Shown here: one piece after another, positions 50,901 to 59,688 of the stretch
Numbering within the stretch: the stretch's first letter is position 1
How the letters are laid out: each line of letters starts with the position of its first letter
NCBI GenBank assembly: GCA_015064725.1
Contig: SVRQ01000007.1
Location: forward strand, 1 to 64,000
Origin: Oscillospiraceae bacterium
GTDB taxonomy: Bacteria > Bacillota > Clostridia > Oscillospirales > CAG-272
DNA: 64,000 bases
Reading direction: 5' to 3'
Position numbers and translations under genes: made by a program
The notes under the pieces: generated by a model
What the model was told of the DNA's origin: nothing
The model's input: only the letters and a program-made list of their open reading frames with translations
Databases searched by the model: none

Positions 50901-52634
50901 TTCACCTTCGAAAAGTACGGAACGACGAAGGTAGAACCTCCCGTTAAGACCTCCGAGGGGCTTTCGTATATGCTCCTCTCCAATAATACGTATTCCGTTA
51001 CGGGTCTTGGCACCTGCAAGGATACGGATATAATTATACCCGAAACGTATAGCGGTTTGCCTGTTACGCGAATAGAGGGATATGCGTTCCAAAATTGCAC
51101 GGGTATTACAAGCGTAACTATACCGAAAAGTGTTACTGTCATAGCTTACCAAGCGTTTTGCGCCTGCAAAGACCTTGAAAGCGTAACGATCTTGGGCGGT
51201 GTTGTCGGCGGATGGGCATTTCAGAATTGCCCGAGCTTAAAGACGGTAACGATGGATAACGGCGTTACAGCCATAGAGGAAAATGCGTTCAGCAATTGCG
51301 CGGCTCTTTCAAGCGTAACTATCCCCGAAAGCGTTACGGCGATAGGAAACCAAGCGTTTTTTGCCTGCACATCTCTTACGGATGTGACCGTGCCCGAAAG
51401 CGTTGTAAGCTTGGGAGATACCGTATTCTACGGTTGCACAAGCCTTGAAAGCGTGGCATTGTCGGAAGGCATTACAAAAATACCCAACTATGCTTTCCAA
51501 AACTGCACTGCTCTTAAAAATATAACTATACCGAACGGTGTTACGACCGTGGGCACATCTGCATTTTACGGCTGCACGGGTCTTACGAGTGTAACGATGC
51601 CGAAAAGCATTACGATCATAGGAAGCGGTGCGTTTGCAGGCTGCAGAAAGCTTGTAAGCATCACCTTCCTCGGTACACAAGCCGAATGGAATGCGATAAC
51701 CAAGGGTCAAAACTGGAACAAGAACACGGGCGATATCATTCTTGCCTTTATCGGAGATGATAACGATAAGGATTTTTCCTCTCCTGAGCTTTATAGCGGT
51801 ACATACGGCTACGAATATCTCGGCACACTTGAAAACGGCAATGCATACCAAGAGTTTTACAACAGACTTGACAGCGTTATATCAGCCTTCCATCTTGATA
51901 TGGATACCGACCTTTCGGAAGAAACGAAAAGGCTTGAAAGAGTTTCCTACAACGATCTGGGCATAACGTATGACGAGGCTGTGCGTGTTTACAGCATCTA
52001 CAGACACGACCATCCCCTTTATTACTGGATATCGAATTATTGGTCCCACATATACGGGACGAACGTAGGCTATCTTGCCCCTATCGTTGATGAGGACTAT
52101 TGGAGCGCGGCGGAACGTGCTTCCTGCCACGAGGCGATATATGCAGGCGTTGAAGAATATAATGAGATATTCGGGGAAGAGGACAGCGAGTATCAGCTTG
52201 CTCTTGCTATAAGAGACGGCATTTGCGCCGCCGTGGACTATACATACGAAGAAGACGGCAGAACCCCTTCCGACGAAAGATGGGCGCATAACATTCTCGG
52301 AGTATTCACAAAGAAGGGGGCTGTGTGCGAAGCGTATGCGGAAACGTTCCAGCTTTTGCTCAATTTCAAGGGTATTGAAAATATTTACGTAACAGGCACT
52401 TCAAACGGCGGACGCCACGCTTGGAATCTTGCCCGTATGGATGACGGACAATGGTATTGGTTCGATATTACTTGGGATGATTCCTCTTATTTTGCATATA
52501 CTTACTTCTGCGTACCCGAAACAAGTGAATTTATGTCAAATCATACCCCGTTTACGCCCGAATCCGAGGCGGCGTACGATAAGCTCTACACTCTTCCCGA
52601 AAGAGCCGGCGAAGCTTTTGACATCGGCGCATAA
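47970..52634 (+). CDS. Giant secreted dockerin-LRR protein with C-terminal transglutaminase-like domain
   Basis: A 1,554-residue secreted protein: signal peptide (1-25), two-repeat dockerin (about 27-90), three BspA/LRR_5 arrays (about 110-390, 420-830 and 1010-1265), each opened by a cap module with GxGxCxDTDIIIPETYxGLP, an uncharacterised ~155-residue insert (about 833-990) and a C-terminal transglutaminase/cysteine-peptidase-like domain with the triad in GAVCEAYAETF (Cys near 1451), GRHAWNL (His near 1485) and FDITWDD (Asp near 1498). ATG at 47970 with GGAGG. It is probably co-transcribed with the preceding relative. Surface adhesion or polymer processing in a cellulosome-like complex is inferred. 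Confidence 0.9.
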   Translation: MKKTSKILLLALAFAFAFSAVCGAASIRGDMDGSGAVDTDDAIYLLRHALMPDRYPIAQSGDVDGSGAVDTDDAIYLLRHALMPDRYPLKPEKLYSEGLEYTLSYDGTYYTVSGIGSCMDTDIIIPETHEDLPVTAIGYTAFQSCKGLKSIKIPESVTSIGVRAFEDCTALVSITIPKSVTNIGTNAFAYCLSLESITVEEGNSAYRSIDGNLYNIEGTELIQYAPGKKDTSFNVPNGVTIIRDSAFQSCESLTSVTMPNGVTSIGSYAFNGCTGLASVSMQDGLTSIGKRAFYYCISLTNVTIPNGVTVIGDDAFRNCTVLASVTIPKSVTTIGGYAFAGCKALSTLNYLGTAMEWEDVERGGYWDHETGKHTVTVVGPYTSPDLAYTLSYDGTYYELSGIGSCTDTDIVIPETYKGLPVVSIKKDAFRGNEKITSVVIPASVKNIGYMAFTSCRKMTSVTFSEGLDVIGAYAFSDCKLLENIEIPTSVTNIGGYAFGGCSGFTEVTVPSSVKIIGKAAFYNCYKVTAFTIEEGVEVIDELAFWNCSGITEIIIPASVKTIGNEAFKGCTNLASITLGSGVESIGDFAFAGLKKLDGITIPECVKTLGEGAFKDCTGLVNITIENGIEAVSIGTFRGCTNLVKIALPESVKAIGNEAFCGCAALTSVSLPNGITSIGNNAFESCYSLESIELPENLETIGYYAFANCYRLGSIIIPEGVTSIGDCAFYWCEGLKTVSIPSSLNKLSDAVFANCSGIKSVIIPDGITDIGYGAFSCCTALESAVLPQSLISLGGEAFYGCSSLKTISVVGTREKWDSVTKGDNWNYGTGEYTVNIIKLLTEDEWKNAFASNNFYNVTMHYNDEVWETLPDGTLRWLMVTQEYDGEYLRYKWSIDLKEVPDFGGDTVEAVIKNSKEYIEQNNIYDVICTEELLELFSGYGDAYSDFRYDVATDTYFDGEVSFAFENGKIKAYSVDEMTFTFEKYGTTKVEPPVKTSEGLSYMLLSNNTYSVTGLGTCKDTDIIIPETYSGLPVTRIEGYAFQNCTGITSVTIPKSVTVIAYQAFCACKDLESVTILGGVVGGWAFQNCPSLKTVTMDNGVTAIEENAFSNCAALSSVTIPESVTAIGNQAFFACTSLTDVTVPESVVSLGDTVFYGCTSLESVALSEGITKIPNYAFQNCTALKNITIPNGVTTVGTSAFYGCTGLTSVTMPKSITIIGSGAFAGCRKLVSITFLGTQAEWNAITKGQNWNKNTGDIILAFIGDDNDKDFSSPELYSGTYGYEYLGTLENGNAYQEFYNRLDSVISAFHLDMDTDLSEETKRLERVSYNDLGITYDEAVRVYSIYRHDHPLYYWISNYWSHIYGTNVGYLAPIVDEDYWSAAERASCHEAIYAGVEEYNEIFGEEDSEYQLALAIRDGICAAVDYTYEEDGRTPSDERWAHNILGVFTKKGAVCEAYAETFQLLLNFKGIENIYVTGTSNGGRHAWNLARMDDGQWYWFDITWDDSSYFAYTYFCVPETSEFMSNHTPFTPESEAAYDKLYTLPERAGEAFDIGA
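48025..48235. repeat. Near-identical dockerin-coding repeat, copy 2
   Basis: Second copy of 45950-46160, offset by 2,075 bp; it suggests recent duplication or gene conversion of the 5' end. Confidence 0.85.
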
Positions 52635-52675
52635 GCTTTTGAGGCATACGAACGGTTCAACGGCGAAAATATATA

Positions 52676-52724
52676 AAAGTGCGATCTGTTTTCCTTCTTA
52701 AGGAAAGCAAATCGCACTTTTTTT
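52676..52724 (+). terminator. Terminator after the giant LRR gene
   Basis: AAAGTGCGAT and ATCGCACTTT arms with inner TTTTCCTT/AAGGAAA pairing and a T run. The bases after it (TAACGAAGTTAAC) resemble the start of the GTGAAAT arrays seen after tRNA terminators. Confidence 0.85.
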
Positions 52725-52740
52725 AACGAAGTTAACTTTG

Positions 52741-53922
52741 TTACTTTTTCTTTATGATGATTCCCGCGCATATGCTTATCAATACGACAATGGCGATGCA
52801 TATGAATATGGGGGTTTTGATACCGTATGCGCTCGGCGGGACGGGCTCTGTCGGTATCTGCGGCTCTGCTGTCGGTACGTTTGTTGAAGCTGTACTGTCC
52901 GATAGTGTGGGCAACACGTTTTGATTTGTGTCAGCGGTTGCCTTGACAGAGGTATTTTGTATGGAGCTTGCCTGCGTTTTTGCAATTTCGGTAGTTTTAG
53001 CGGTTGAGGTTTTGGCCGTCGTTTCGGTCTGCGTGGTTACAGCTTGCGTAAGAGTTGTCTGCGCGGTCGTTACAAACACTTCTGTGGTTGCAATCGCTTG
53101 CGCGTTTTCCCCGTAAATATTGCCTATAATGTCCGCCATATATGCGTGACCCTGCGCTGTGGGATGAAAATCCCACGAGGTATAAAAATATTTGCTGTTG
53201 CCGTTCATACCGCTTGCCACGTCCGCTATAAGAAACGTGCCGTCAAGCTCATTTTGCAGCTCGTAAAAGGTGCTGTTTATCCGTTGTATATAGCTGTCTA
53301 TAAGGGTGCCGACGTCAAAGCCGAATATTTCATACTCCGAGTTTCCCAGGTAAGGATTATATAGTGTCTGTACGATTATAACGGCTTGCTCGTTTACCGA
53401 GCGCAAAAGCCTTAGCGCATCCGCAAGATTATTTTTAAGCGAGGAGAAAATGCCTGCTATATCAGCATCTATCGTATCAAAGTTTATATTAGCTCCGTTG
53501 AATACACCGGCGATATTTATTTCTTTTATAAGTTTTTGCAAGCTTTGCGGGGGAAGCCCCATAGCGCTCATTTTTTCGCTTACCGATTTCGCAAGAACTA
53601 TATCCTTGTTGGCGATAAGGTCATTGCCGCCGATGGATATGGTAATGAGCGCGGCATCCTTGACGGATGGCGTGTTGGAGATAACATTGAGCATATCTGC
53701 GCTTTTATCGCCGCTGACAGCATTATTTTCGCAATAAAGACCGAATTTTTTCGCGATCATTGCTGGATACGTTTGATTTACGTTATCTATTCCATAGCCG
53801 GAGGCGATGGAATCTCCGAAAGCCACGCATAGCCTTTTTTCTTGAGATGCCAAAACTCTTGGGGAAAAGACGGCGGCAACGGCAAAAACTAAGCAAATAA
53901 AGAGTATGAATATCTTTTTCAA
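52741..53922 (-). CDS. Surface SGNH/GDSL hydrolase with C-terminal membrane anchor
   Basis: A secreted esterase fold of 393 residues: signal peptide (1-25), block I FGDSIASGYG, block III SIGGND, and block V DFHPTAQGH, the complete SGNH set. After residue 280 comes a Thr/Ser-rich linker (about 285-365), then a membrane helix and a short KKK tail, so the enzyme stays tethered to the cell. Related enzymes deacetylate or deacylate polysaccharides. It is convergent with the dockerin-LRR pair and separated from it by a strong hairpin. Confidence 0.9.
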   Translation of the reverse strand: MKKIFILFICLVFAVAAVFSPRVLASQEKRLCVAFGDSIASGYGIDNVNQTYPAMIAKKFGLYCENNAVSGDKSADMLNVISNTPSVKDAALITISIGGNDLIANKDIVLAKSVSEKMSAMGLPPQSLQKLIKEINIAGVFNGANINFDTIDADIAGIFSSLKNNLADALRLLRSVNEQAVIIVQTLYNPYLGNSEYEIFGFDVGTLIDSYIQRINSTFYELQNELDGTFLIADVASGMNGNSKYFYTSWDFHPTAQGHAYMADIIGNIYGENAQAIATTEVFVTTAQTTLTQAVTTQTETTAKTSTAKTTEIAKTQASSIQNTSVKATADTNQNVLPTLSDSTASTNVPTAEPQIPTEPVPPSAYGIKTPIFICIAIVVLISICAGIIIKKK

Positions 53923-54014
53923 AACGCTTCTCCTCTGTTCGGGTTGATTTTTCTTTTGTTTCGTGTTAATATTATGTATAATAATATTATACTACATTTT
54001 TCGGAGAAATAAAT

Positions 54015-54461
54015 ATGCAAAAGATAAATGTTTTCTTTAAAAAGCTTGAAAATGATGCAAAAGTTCCTACGTATGGCTCTCCTTACTCCGCAGGTGCGGA
54101 CCTTTACGCTCTCTGCAAAGAGCCCGTGACGGTTCCCACAGGAAAAAGTGCGTTTATTCACACGGGGCTCAGCCTTGAAATTCCGGAGGGCGTTGTGGGG
54201 CTCATCTATGCCAGAAGCGGTATGGCTTGCAAGCGCGGTGTAGCTCCTGCAAATAAGGTAGGCGTTATAGATTCCGATTACCGCGGAGAGATCATCGTTT
54301 GCCTTCACAACCACGGAAACGATGACGTTGTGATAGAAAACGGCGAAAGAGTTGCGCAAATGGTGTTTGCGCCGTATTTCACGGCGGAGTTTGCCGAAAG
54401 CGAGGAGCTTTCTGATACATCGCGCGGCGCGGGCGGTTTCGGCTCAACGGGAACTAAATAA
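54015..54461 (+). CDS. dut: Deoxyuridine 5'-triphosphate nucleotidohydrolase
   Basis: Hydrolyses dUTP to dUMP and keeps uracil out of DNA. The 148-residue chain carries the five dUTPase motifs, including AGADLYAL, ARSGMACKRG, NKVGVIDSDYRGEI, GERVAQMVFAPY and the C-terminal GAGGFGSTG arm, all complete. The homotrimeric family length is normal. It starts at an ATG with a GGAG site near 54003-54006 and has its own terminator. Confidence 0.95.
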   Translation: MQKINVFFKKLENDAKVPTYGSPYSAGADLYALCKEPVTVPTGKSAFIHTGLSLEIPEGVVGLIYARSGMACKRGVAPANKVGVIDSDYRGEIIVCLHNHGNDDVVIENGERVAQMVFAPYFTAEFAESEELSDTSRGAGGFGSTGTK

Positions 54462-54465
54462 AGCC

Positions 54466-54498
54466 AAAAAGCGTTCTCCGAAAAGGAGAACGCTTTTT
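54466..54498 (+). terminator. Terminator of dut
   Basis: AAAAAGCGTTCTCC and GGAGAACGCTTTTT arms around a short loop. Confidence 0.9.
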
Positions 54499-54505
54499 AT
54501 GCTTT

Positions 54506-55555
54506 TTATTCCGGAACAACAACAAAGTCTATTTTGACATCGCAAGCGGTGCTTTTTTCGTTCTTTTCGCCAAGAGGACGAACGGATATGACGTGTTCCG
54601 CATCCTCAAGGTCGAAGCGGGATATACCTGTTACGGGCTGGTTATCCGTTTCGTAATAAAGATCGTAAATATCTTCTTTTCCGTCGAGTTCGAACGCAAT
54701 TTTGCCAAAATTTGTGCCAAGACGGTAGCATAGCATAAAAGCAGTGCCCTTGAATTTAAAAGAAAGGGAAGCGTTTTTGTCCGCGCTCATAAGGCCGCAG
54801 CCGCCCCTGCCGAGATTCTTTTCATTCCAGCTTCCGTCGGATCCGTAGGGAGTCCAATCGCCAACGGACGTAAGCTCTTTCGCGTTTATGAATTTGCCGC
54901 TGAAATTGCAGAAGTCATTGTCAAGCGGCTCTGCCGAGGGTTTTCTGAAGCTTTCGCCGGAAAGATGCTGCAGGATATATTTTGTGTAAAAATCGTATCC
55001 CTTTTCCACGGGATGCACGTTGTCCGGGCGGTAAAGGCTGTCACGCTCCGTGTTCACGCCGATATTAGCCTCTCCCATAAAGGCATCCATTCCTTCCTGC
55101 ACGTCGATAAATTCGATGCCGTAGTGTGCGGCTATCTTTTTGTGAACGCAGGCGCGTGTGCGCTTGTTTCTGTTGGCGACAACGCCGATGCATATGATAT
55201 AAGGTATTTTCGGAAGTGACATAAGCTTTCTTATAATACCTTCGTACATAACTGCGGAAAGCTTCTCCGATAACCCCTCGTCATTAAGGGAAAAATCGAT
55301 AAAAACAATATCCGGTTCATACGCGCAAACGTCGCGGTTAAGGCGCAAAAGACCATACGTGGATTCCGTGCCGCCGATGCCTTGGTTTATTTCCGTAAAT
55401 ACGGTGTTACCGAGGGGCAGGGAATTGAGATATGCCGTTACCTGCGTTGACCAACGTCTTGATTTATCTGAAGCGCCTGCACCTTCCGTGATGGAGCCGC
55501 CGAGGTAAACTATCTTCAAATTTCCTTTGTTATAAAGCTTTTCAAAATTATCCAT
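54506..55555 (-). CDS. SGNH/GDSL hydrolase with C-terminal beta domain
   Basis: A 349-residue protein with block I YLGGSITEGAGAS, FIDFSLND at block III and NVHPVEKGYD at block V, the SGNH esterase signature. The last ~130 residues look like a beta-sandwich (carbohydrate-binding-like) domain. There is no signal peptide, so it is cytoplasmic or secreted by another route. The ATG at 55555 has AAGGATA upstream; an earlier in-frame start lacks a site. Possible substrates are acetylated or acylated glycans; this is family inference. Confidence 0.85.
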   Translation of the reverse strand: MDNFEKLYNKGNLKIVYLGGSITEGAGASDKSRRWSTQVTAYLNSLPLGNTVFTEINQGIGGTESTYGLLRLNRDVCAYEPDIVFIDFSLNDEGLSEKLSAVMYEGIIRKLMSLPKIPYIICIGVVANRNKRTRACVHKKIAAHYGIEFIDVQEGMDAFMGEANIGVNTERDSLYRPDNVHPVEKGYDFYTKYILQHLSGESFRKPSAEPLDNDFCNFSGKFINAKELTSVGDWTPYGSDGSWNEKNLGRGGCGLMSADKNASLSFKFKGTAFMLCYRLGTNFGKIAFELDGKEDIYDLYYETDNQPVTGISRFDLEDAEHVISVRPLGEKNEKSTACDVKIDFVVVPE

Positions 55556-55575
55556 AATAAATATCCTTAATACGC

Positions 55576-55602
55576 AAAATTGCAAGCGGAGCTTGCAATT
55601 TT
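55576..55602 (-). terminator. Hairpin after the amidase gene
   Basis: Perfect 12-base arms AAAATTGCAAGC and GCTTGCAATTTT around 3 bases. Its T run is weak on the minus strand, so it may only attenuate. Confidence 0.5.
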
Positions 55603-55611
55603 AACGTTTTT

Positions 55612-56685
55612 TTATTTTTTTGTGACCATTCCTGCGTTGTAGGCGTTTTCAACGGCATCCGCAACGGCTTTTGCAACCTCTTGCTGCCAATCTCCGTCAA
55701 TGAGCATTGTAAGATCGCGCTCACTTGTTATAAAGCCCATTTCTATAAGTATGGACGGCATATTCGTATTGCAAAGAACGGCATAATATTTGTTTTTGCC
55801 AAGGACGCTTGAGTCTGTATAATTTCTTGAAGATTTCATATTGGAAAACTTCGTTTTAACAGAGTTGAAAGCGTTTGTGAAATATTGTGCAAACTTTTCG
55901 CCGTTATATGTAAGACCGCTTCTTGCCGTATAATACATTCGCGGACCATACACGGCACTGTCGGAAAATGAGTTGCAATGAAGCGAGATGAACATATGAG
56001 CGTCTGCATCCACCGCCATAGCGGCTCTGTCCGCAAGCTCTATAAACTCATCCGTATCGCGCGACGTCACAACGGTAAATCCGCGCTTTTCAAGCTCTTC
56101 GCAAAGAAGAAGAGCAACGGAAAGGTTGATATCCTTTTCGTAATATTCCGTGCCGCTAAGCTCACCTATCGCGCCGACGTCGTGGCCGCCGTGACCAGCA
56201 TCGATGAAGATTACGGCGTTTTCGTATTTGGGATTATATACGTTTACCGTTGTTTGCGTTGTCTGGGTTGTTTCGGTTGTCGCGGTAGTTATTTTGGATG
56301 TGGAAACGGTCGTTTCCGTGGTTATGGGAAGCACGGTCCCGGACGTTGTGCTTGTTCCTATAATGCCGAGCGTTGTTGCCGACGTTGCCGTTGTGGGCAG
56401 CGTAAGCGATGGTGCCGTTGTGGTCTCTGCCGAGCTTTGATGTGCGAAGCCCAAAATCCCCACGGCGGCAGTATATACTATTATTATAAGAACGATTATC
56501 GACGCAAGAAGCACAAATATCTTTGCAAGGTCGTGCGCACTGTTATGCGGCTTATTTGGTTGATTTTTATTCGGCGGGGCGGACCTGCGCTCTTGATAAT
56601 AAAGATCGTTGATCCCGTCGATATCGAGTGTTGAAAATCGATCCTCGCCGTTATTGCCGATATTGTTTCGGTTGTCGTTGTTCAT
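55612..56685 (-). CDS. Membrane-anchored N-acetylmuramoyl-L-alanine amidase
   Basis: Cuts the bond between peptidoglycan glycan and peptide. The 357-residue protein has a cytoplasmic N-tail, a membrane helix (about 49-71), a Thr/Ser-rich linker (about 80-150) and a C-terminal Amidase_3 domain with zinc-binding IDAGHGGHD, SLHCNSF and the catalytic glutamate of ILIEMGFIT. It resembles CwlD/AmiC types. The linker should hold the enzyme outside the membrane. AGAGGA precedes the ATG. Confidence 0.93.
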   Translation of the reverse strand: MNNDNRNNIGNNGEDRFSTLDIDGINDLYYQERRSAPPNKNQPNKPHNSAHDLAKIFVLLASIIVLIIIVYTAAVGILGFAHQSSAETTTAPSLTLPTTATSATTLGIIGTSTTSGTVLPITTETTVSTSKITTATTETTQTTQTTVNVYNPKYENAVIFIDAGHGGHDVGAIGELSGTEYYEKDINLSVALLLCEELEKRGFTVVTSRDTDEFIELADRAAMAVDADAHMFISLHCNSFSDSAVYGPRMYYTARSGLTYNGEKFAQYFTNAFNSVKTKFSNMKSSRNYTDSSVLGKNKYYAVLCNTNMPSILIEMGFITSERDLTMLIDGDWQQEVAKAVADAVENAYNAGMVTKK

Positions 56686-56705
56686 TTTTCCTCTTCGTTT
56701 ATGTA

Positions 56706-58070
56706 TTAGTTTTTAAGGCTATGCATAGGAGCGGGGATGTGACCGCCGCGAAGGATAAAATCTTTGCAGGAGTAGGGGCTTACGTCCATAATGGGCGCTG
56801 TGCCGAGAAGACCGCCGAAGTCCACGCTGTCGCCGACTTTTTTGCCGTAAGCGGGGATAAGACGAGCCGCGGTTGTTTTTGTGTTTACAACACCGATAGC
56901 TATTTCGTCCGCGATGATACCGCAGATGGTTTCAACGGGTGTGTCGCCGGGGATCGCTATCATATCAAGACCGACGGAGCATACCGCCGTCATAGCTTCA
57001 AGCTTTGTAAGTGTAAGAGCGCCGCATTCGGCAGCTTCTATCATACCTTCATCCTCGGAAACGGGGATGAATGCGCCGGAAAGACCGCCGACGGAAGAGC
57101 TTGCCATTACGCCGCCTTTTTTAACGGCATCGTTAAGCATAGCAAGGGCGGCTGTTGTGCCGTGTGTGCCGCAATGCTCAAGACCCATATTTTCAAGGAT
57201 CCTTGCAACGCTGTCGCCGATAGCGGGTGTGGGGGCGAGAGAAAGGTCAACTATGCCGAAAGGTGTGTTGAGCGCTTTCGCTGCGTCCGTTGCAACGAGC
57301 TGACCAACGCTCGTTATCTTATAAGCTGTCTTTTTGATAATGTTTGCAAGAGTGCCGAAATCGCAGTTGCCTGCACGCTTGATAGCTGCCGCAACAACGC
57401 CGGGACCGGAAACGCCTACGTTGATAACGCATTCGGGCTCACCGATGCCGTGGAAAGCACCTGCCATAAAGGGGTTGTCCTCGGGCGCATTTGCGAATAC
57501 CACGAATTTTGCACATCCGATGGAGTTTTTATCTTTTGTAAGGTACGCCATATCCTTTATGGCTTGACCCGCCATATAGATAGCGTCCATATTGATGCCT
57601 GCTTTTGTGGAAGCTACGTTAAGGGAGGAACAGAGAAAATCTGTTTCCGTGAGTGCCTGCGGAATTGCTTTTATGAGCTGTTCGCTTCCGTAAGACATCC
57701 CTTTTTGAACGAGCGCGGAAAAACCGCCGATGAAGTTTATTCCGAGTGCTTTTGCTGCTCTGTCGAGCGTTTTTGCGATCTTAACGTAACCGTCGCTGTC
57801 CGCCTTGCCGCCGATAAGGGCGATAGGTGTTACGGAAACACGCTTGTTTACGATCGGGATACCGTATTTTTTGCTTATATCTTCGCCCGTGGCAACGAGC
57901 TTTTCCGCTTTGCGAGTGATCTTATCGTAAATATTATCGCAAAGTCTGTCAACATCGTCGGAAACACAGTCATAAAGGGAAATGCCCATTGTGATAGTAC
58001 GAACGTCAAGGTTTTCGTGCTGTATCATATTGATGGTTTCGCGGATATCGTTTGTTGTTAAAATAGACAT
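56706..58070 (-). CDS. PFL-family (UPF0210) protein
   Basis: A 454-residue protein of the UPF0210/DUF711 family (opening [24 protein letters not shown]; internal [15 protein letters not shown] and [20 protein letters not shown]). The function is not established; the family folds like pyruvate-formate-lyase-related proteins without the glycyl radical loop. It is always seen beside an ACT-domain protein, and here the ACT gene lies 18 bases upstream, so they probably act together. GAGG precedes the ATG. Confidence 0.92.
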   Translation of the reverse strand: MSILTTNDIRETINMIQHENLDVRTITMGISLYDCVSDDVDRLCDNIYDKITRKAEKLVATGEDISKKYGIPIVNKRVSVTPIALIGGKADSDGYVKIAKTLDRAAKALGINFIGGFSALVQKGMSYGSEQLIKAIPQALTETDFLCSSLNVASTKAGINMDAIYMAGQAIKDMAYLTKDKNSIGCAKFVVFANAPEDNPFMAGAFHGIGEPECVINVGVSGPGVVAAAIKRAGNCDFGTLANIIKKTAYKITSVGQLVATDAAKALNTPFGIVDLSLAPTPAIGDSVARILENMGLEHCGTHGTTAALAMLNDAVKKGGVMASSSVGGLSGAFIPVSEDEGMIEAAECGALTLTKLEAMTAVCSVGLDMIAIPGDTPVETICGIIADEIAIGVVNTKTTAARLIPAYGKKVGDSVDFGGLLGTAPIMDVSPYSCKDFILRGGHIPAPMHSLKN

Positions 58071-58088
58071 TGTGTTACCTCGATTACC

Positions 58089-58358
58089 TCAAATTTTGTG
58101 CATAGAATTGAAAATGTCTTCGTGCATTGTATTTACCTGAAGAGCGTTTTCTTTTCCGAAGCCTGCCATAGCGTCAACAAAATCGCCGAACTGAACGTTG
58201 AGCGCATCTACGTTTGTTATCATGATCATAACAAAGTAACCGTCAAGAACTGTTTGGGAAATATCAACGATATTAGCTCCGTATTCCGCGCATTTTGCGC
58301 TTACCTTGGCAACGATGCCTACACCGTCTTTTCCTGTTACGGAAATAACTGCTTTCAT
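58089..58358 (-). CDS. ACT-domain protein (UPF0237)
   Basis: An 89-residue ACT domain (KAVISVTGKDGVGIVAKVSAKCAEYGANIVDISQTVL), a family that binds amino acids or related ligands to regulate partner proteins. It is encoded directly before the UPF0210 gene, the conserved pair in Firmicutes, so it may sense a ligand for that protein. GAGGTTC is near the ATG. Confidence 0.9.
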   Translation of the reverse strand: MKAVISVTGKDGVGIVAKVSAKCAEYGANIVDISQTVLDGYFVMIMITNVDALNVQFGDFVDAMAGFGKENALQVNTMHEDIFNSMHKI

Positions 58359-58584
58359 AATTTAGAACCTCCGCTGATTTAAGCATAAATATATAGAATT
58401 AGTATATCATAGCGACAATAAAAAGTAAACCCTTTTTTCGATAAAATCCGCGCGTTGAAGTTTCGTAAACGGGAAAAAGAAATAATTTTTGTTAAAAATA
58501 TTCCTTTTTTTAAATGAGTATGGATTTATTCATAAAAATATGATAAAATATTATGAATTACAAAAATAAAGAGAGTGGAACTAT

Positions 58585-59535
58585 ATGAAAATAATTGCAA
58601 AGATATTGGCTTTTACAATGTTTCTTTTGTGTGCGCTTCCCCTTTGCGCCTGTGCGGAAAGCACCCAGACAGAGGGGATCTCCATTGTTTGCACCTCGTT
58701 TGCACCGTTTGATTTCGCGCGCGAGATAGCGGGTGAGGGCGCAAACGTGAAAATGCTTCTTTCCCCCGGGGCGGACAGCCATTCTTATGACCCGACACCT
58801 AAGGATATTCTTGCCGTAAACAAATGCGACGTGTTTGTTTACGTTGGCGGCGAGTCCGACGTTTGGGTGGAGGACATACTTTCTTCCATAGATAATCCAG
58901 ATATGAAGACTATAAAGCTTATAGAATGTACGGAAGAGCTTTATTGCGAGGAATACAAAGAGGGAATGGATCACGGTCACGATCACAGCCACGGGCACGA
59001 TGGCACCGAATATGACGAGCACGTTTGGACGGATCCGCGCAACGCCGCCATCATATGCGAAAAGATAGCGGCAGCTCTTTGTGCGGCTGACGAAGAAAAT
59101 GCAGATAAGTATAATGAAAACCTTGCTTCGTACAAAGCGGAGCTTTCGAAGCTTGACGAAGCATTCAAGGCCGTTGTTGCAAACGGCAACGGAAAGCCCC
59201 TTATTTTCGGCGACCGTTTTCCTCTTATCTATTTTGTAAAAGCTTACGGGCTTGATTATTACGCCGCGTTTCCCGGCTGTGCCGCAGATACCGAGCCAAG
59301 CGGCGCAACGGTTGCTTACCTTATAAATAAAGTAAAGGAAGAAAATATTCCCGTGGTATTTCACATAGAGCTTTCCACAGGTAAGATCGCGGACACGATA
59401 TGCGAAGCTACGGGGGCTTCAAAAATGCAGTTCAACGCCTGCCACAACGTAACAAAGGATGATTTCAATGCGGGCGTGCGCTATATAGACCTGATGTGGG
59501 ATAACGTGGAAGCGCTTAAAGCGGCATTAAAATAA
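58585..59535 (+). CDS. Zinc/manganese-binding lipoprotein (ZnuA/AdcA-type)
   Basis: Binds zinc outside the membrane for an ABC importer. The 316-residue chain has a lipobox signal (LPLCAC, Cys about 23), metal ligands in DSHSYDPTPKD and DEHVWTDP, and between them a His/Asp-rich loop HGHDHSHGHD (about 134-143) typical of zinc, rather than manganese, binders. The permease and ATPase genes are absent from the neighbourhood, so it must use distant partners. It is preceded by a ~150-base AT-rich region without an obvious Zur box. Confidence 0.88.
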   Translation: MKIIAKILAFTMFLLCALPLCACAESTQTEGISIVCTSFAPFDFAREIAGEGANVKMLLSPGADSHSYDPTPKDILAVNKCDVFVYVGGESDVWVEDILSSIDNPDMKTIKLIECTEELYCEEYKEGMDHGHDHSHGHDGTEYDEHVWTDPRNAAIICEKIAAALCAADEENADKYNENLASYKAELSKLDEAFKAVVANGNGKPLIFGDRFPLIYFVKAYGLDYYAAFPGCAADTEPSGATVAYLINKVKEENIPVVFHIELSTGKIADTICEATGASKMQFNACHNVTKDDFNAGVRYIDLMWDNVEALKAALK

Positions 59536-59648
59536 CTTGCTTTGAATAGATCCGCATCGATAACGGTAAGGTCGGCGCCCTCAATGACCTGTCAACGCTT
59601 GGGTGCTTCGCCCTCTTTGGAAAGGGAAGTTTTTGTTTTGCTCGCATC

Positions 59649-59688
59649 AAAAAAAGCACCATCTTCCGATGATGCCTTTATAGGTGCT
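59649..59688 (-). terminator. Hairpin with T run after the small overlapping ORF
   Basis: AGCACC (59655-59660) and GGTGCT (59683-59688) arms with inner ATC/GAT pairing; the A run 59649-59654 gives a T tract on the minus strand. It covers the stop of the 59678-59911 ORF. Confidence 0.55.

Noticed and set aside
47991..51851. Several minus-strand open frames opposite the LRR arrays
   Set aside because: They mirror the LRR repeats and lack start signals; the plus-strand protein explains the region completely.
56628..58061. Long plus-strand open frame opposite the UPF0210 gene
   Set aside because: It is antisense to a strongly recognised protein and full of cysteines, with no ribosome site.
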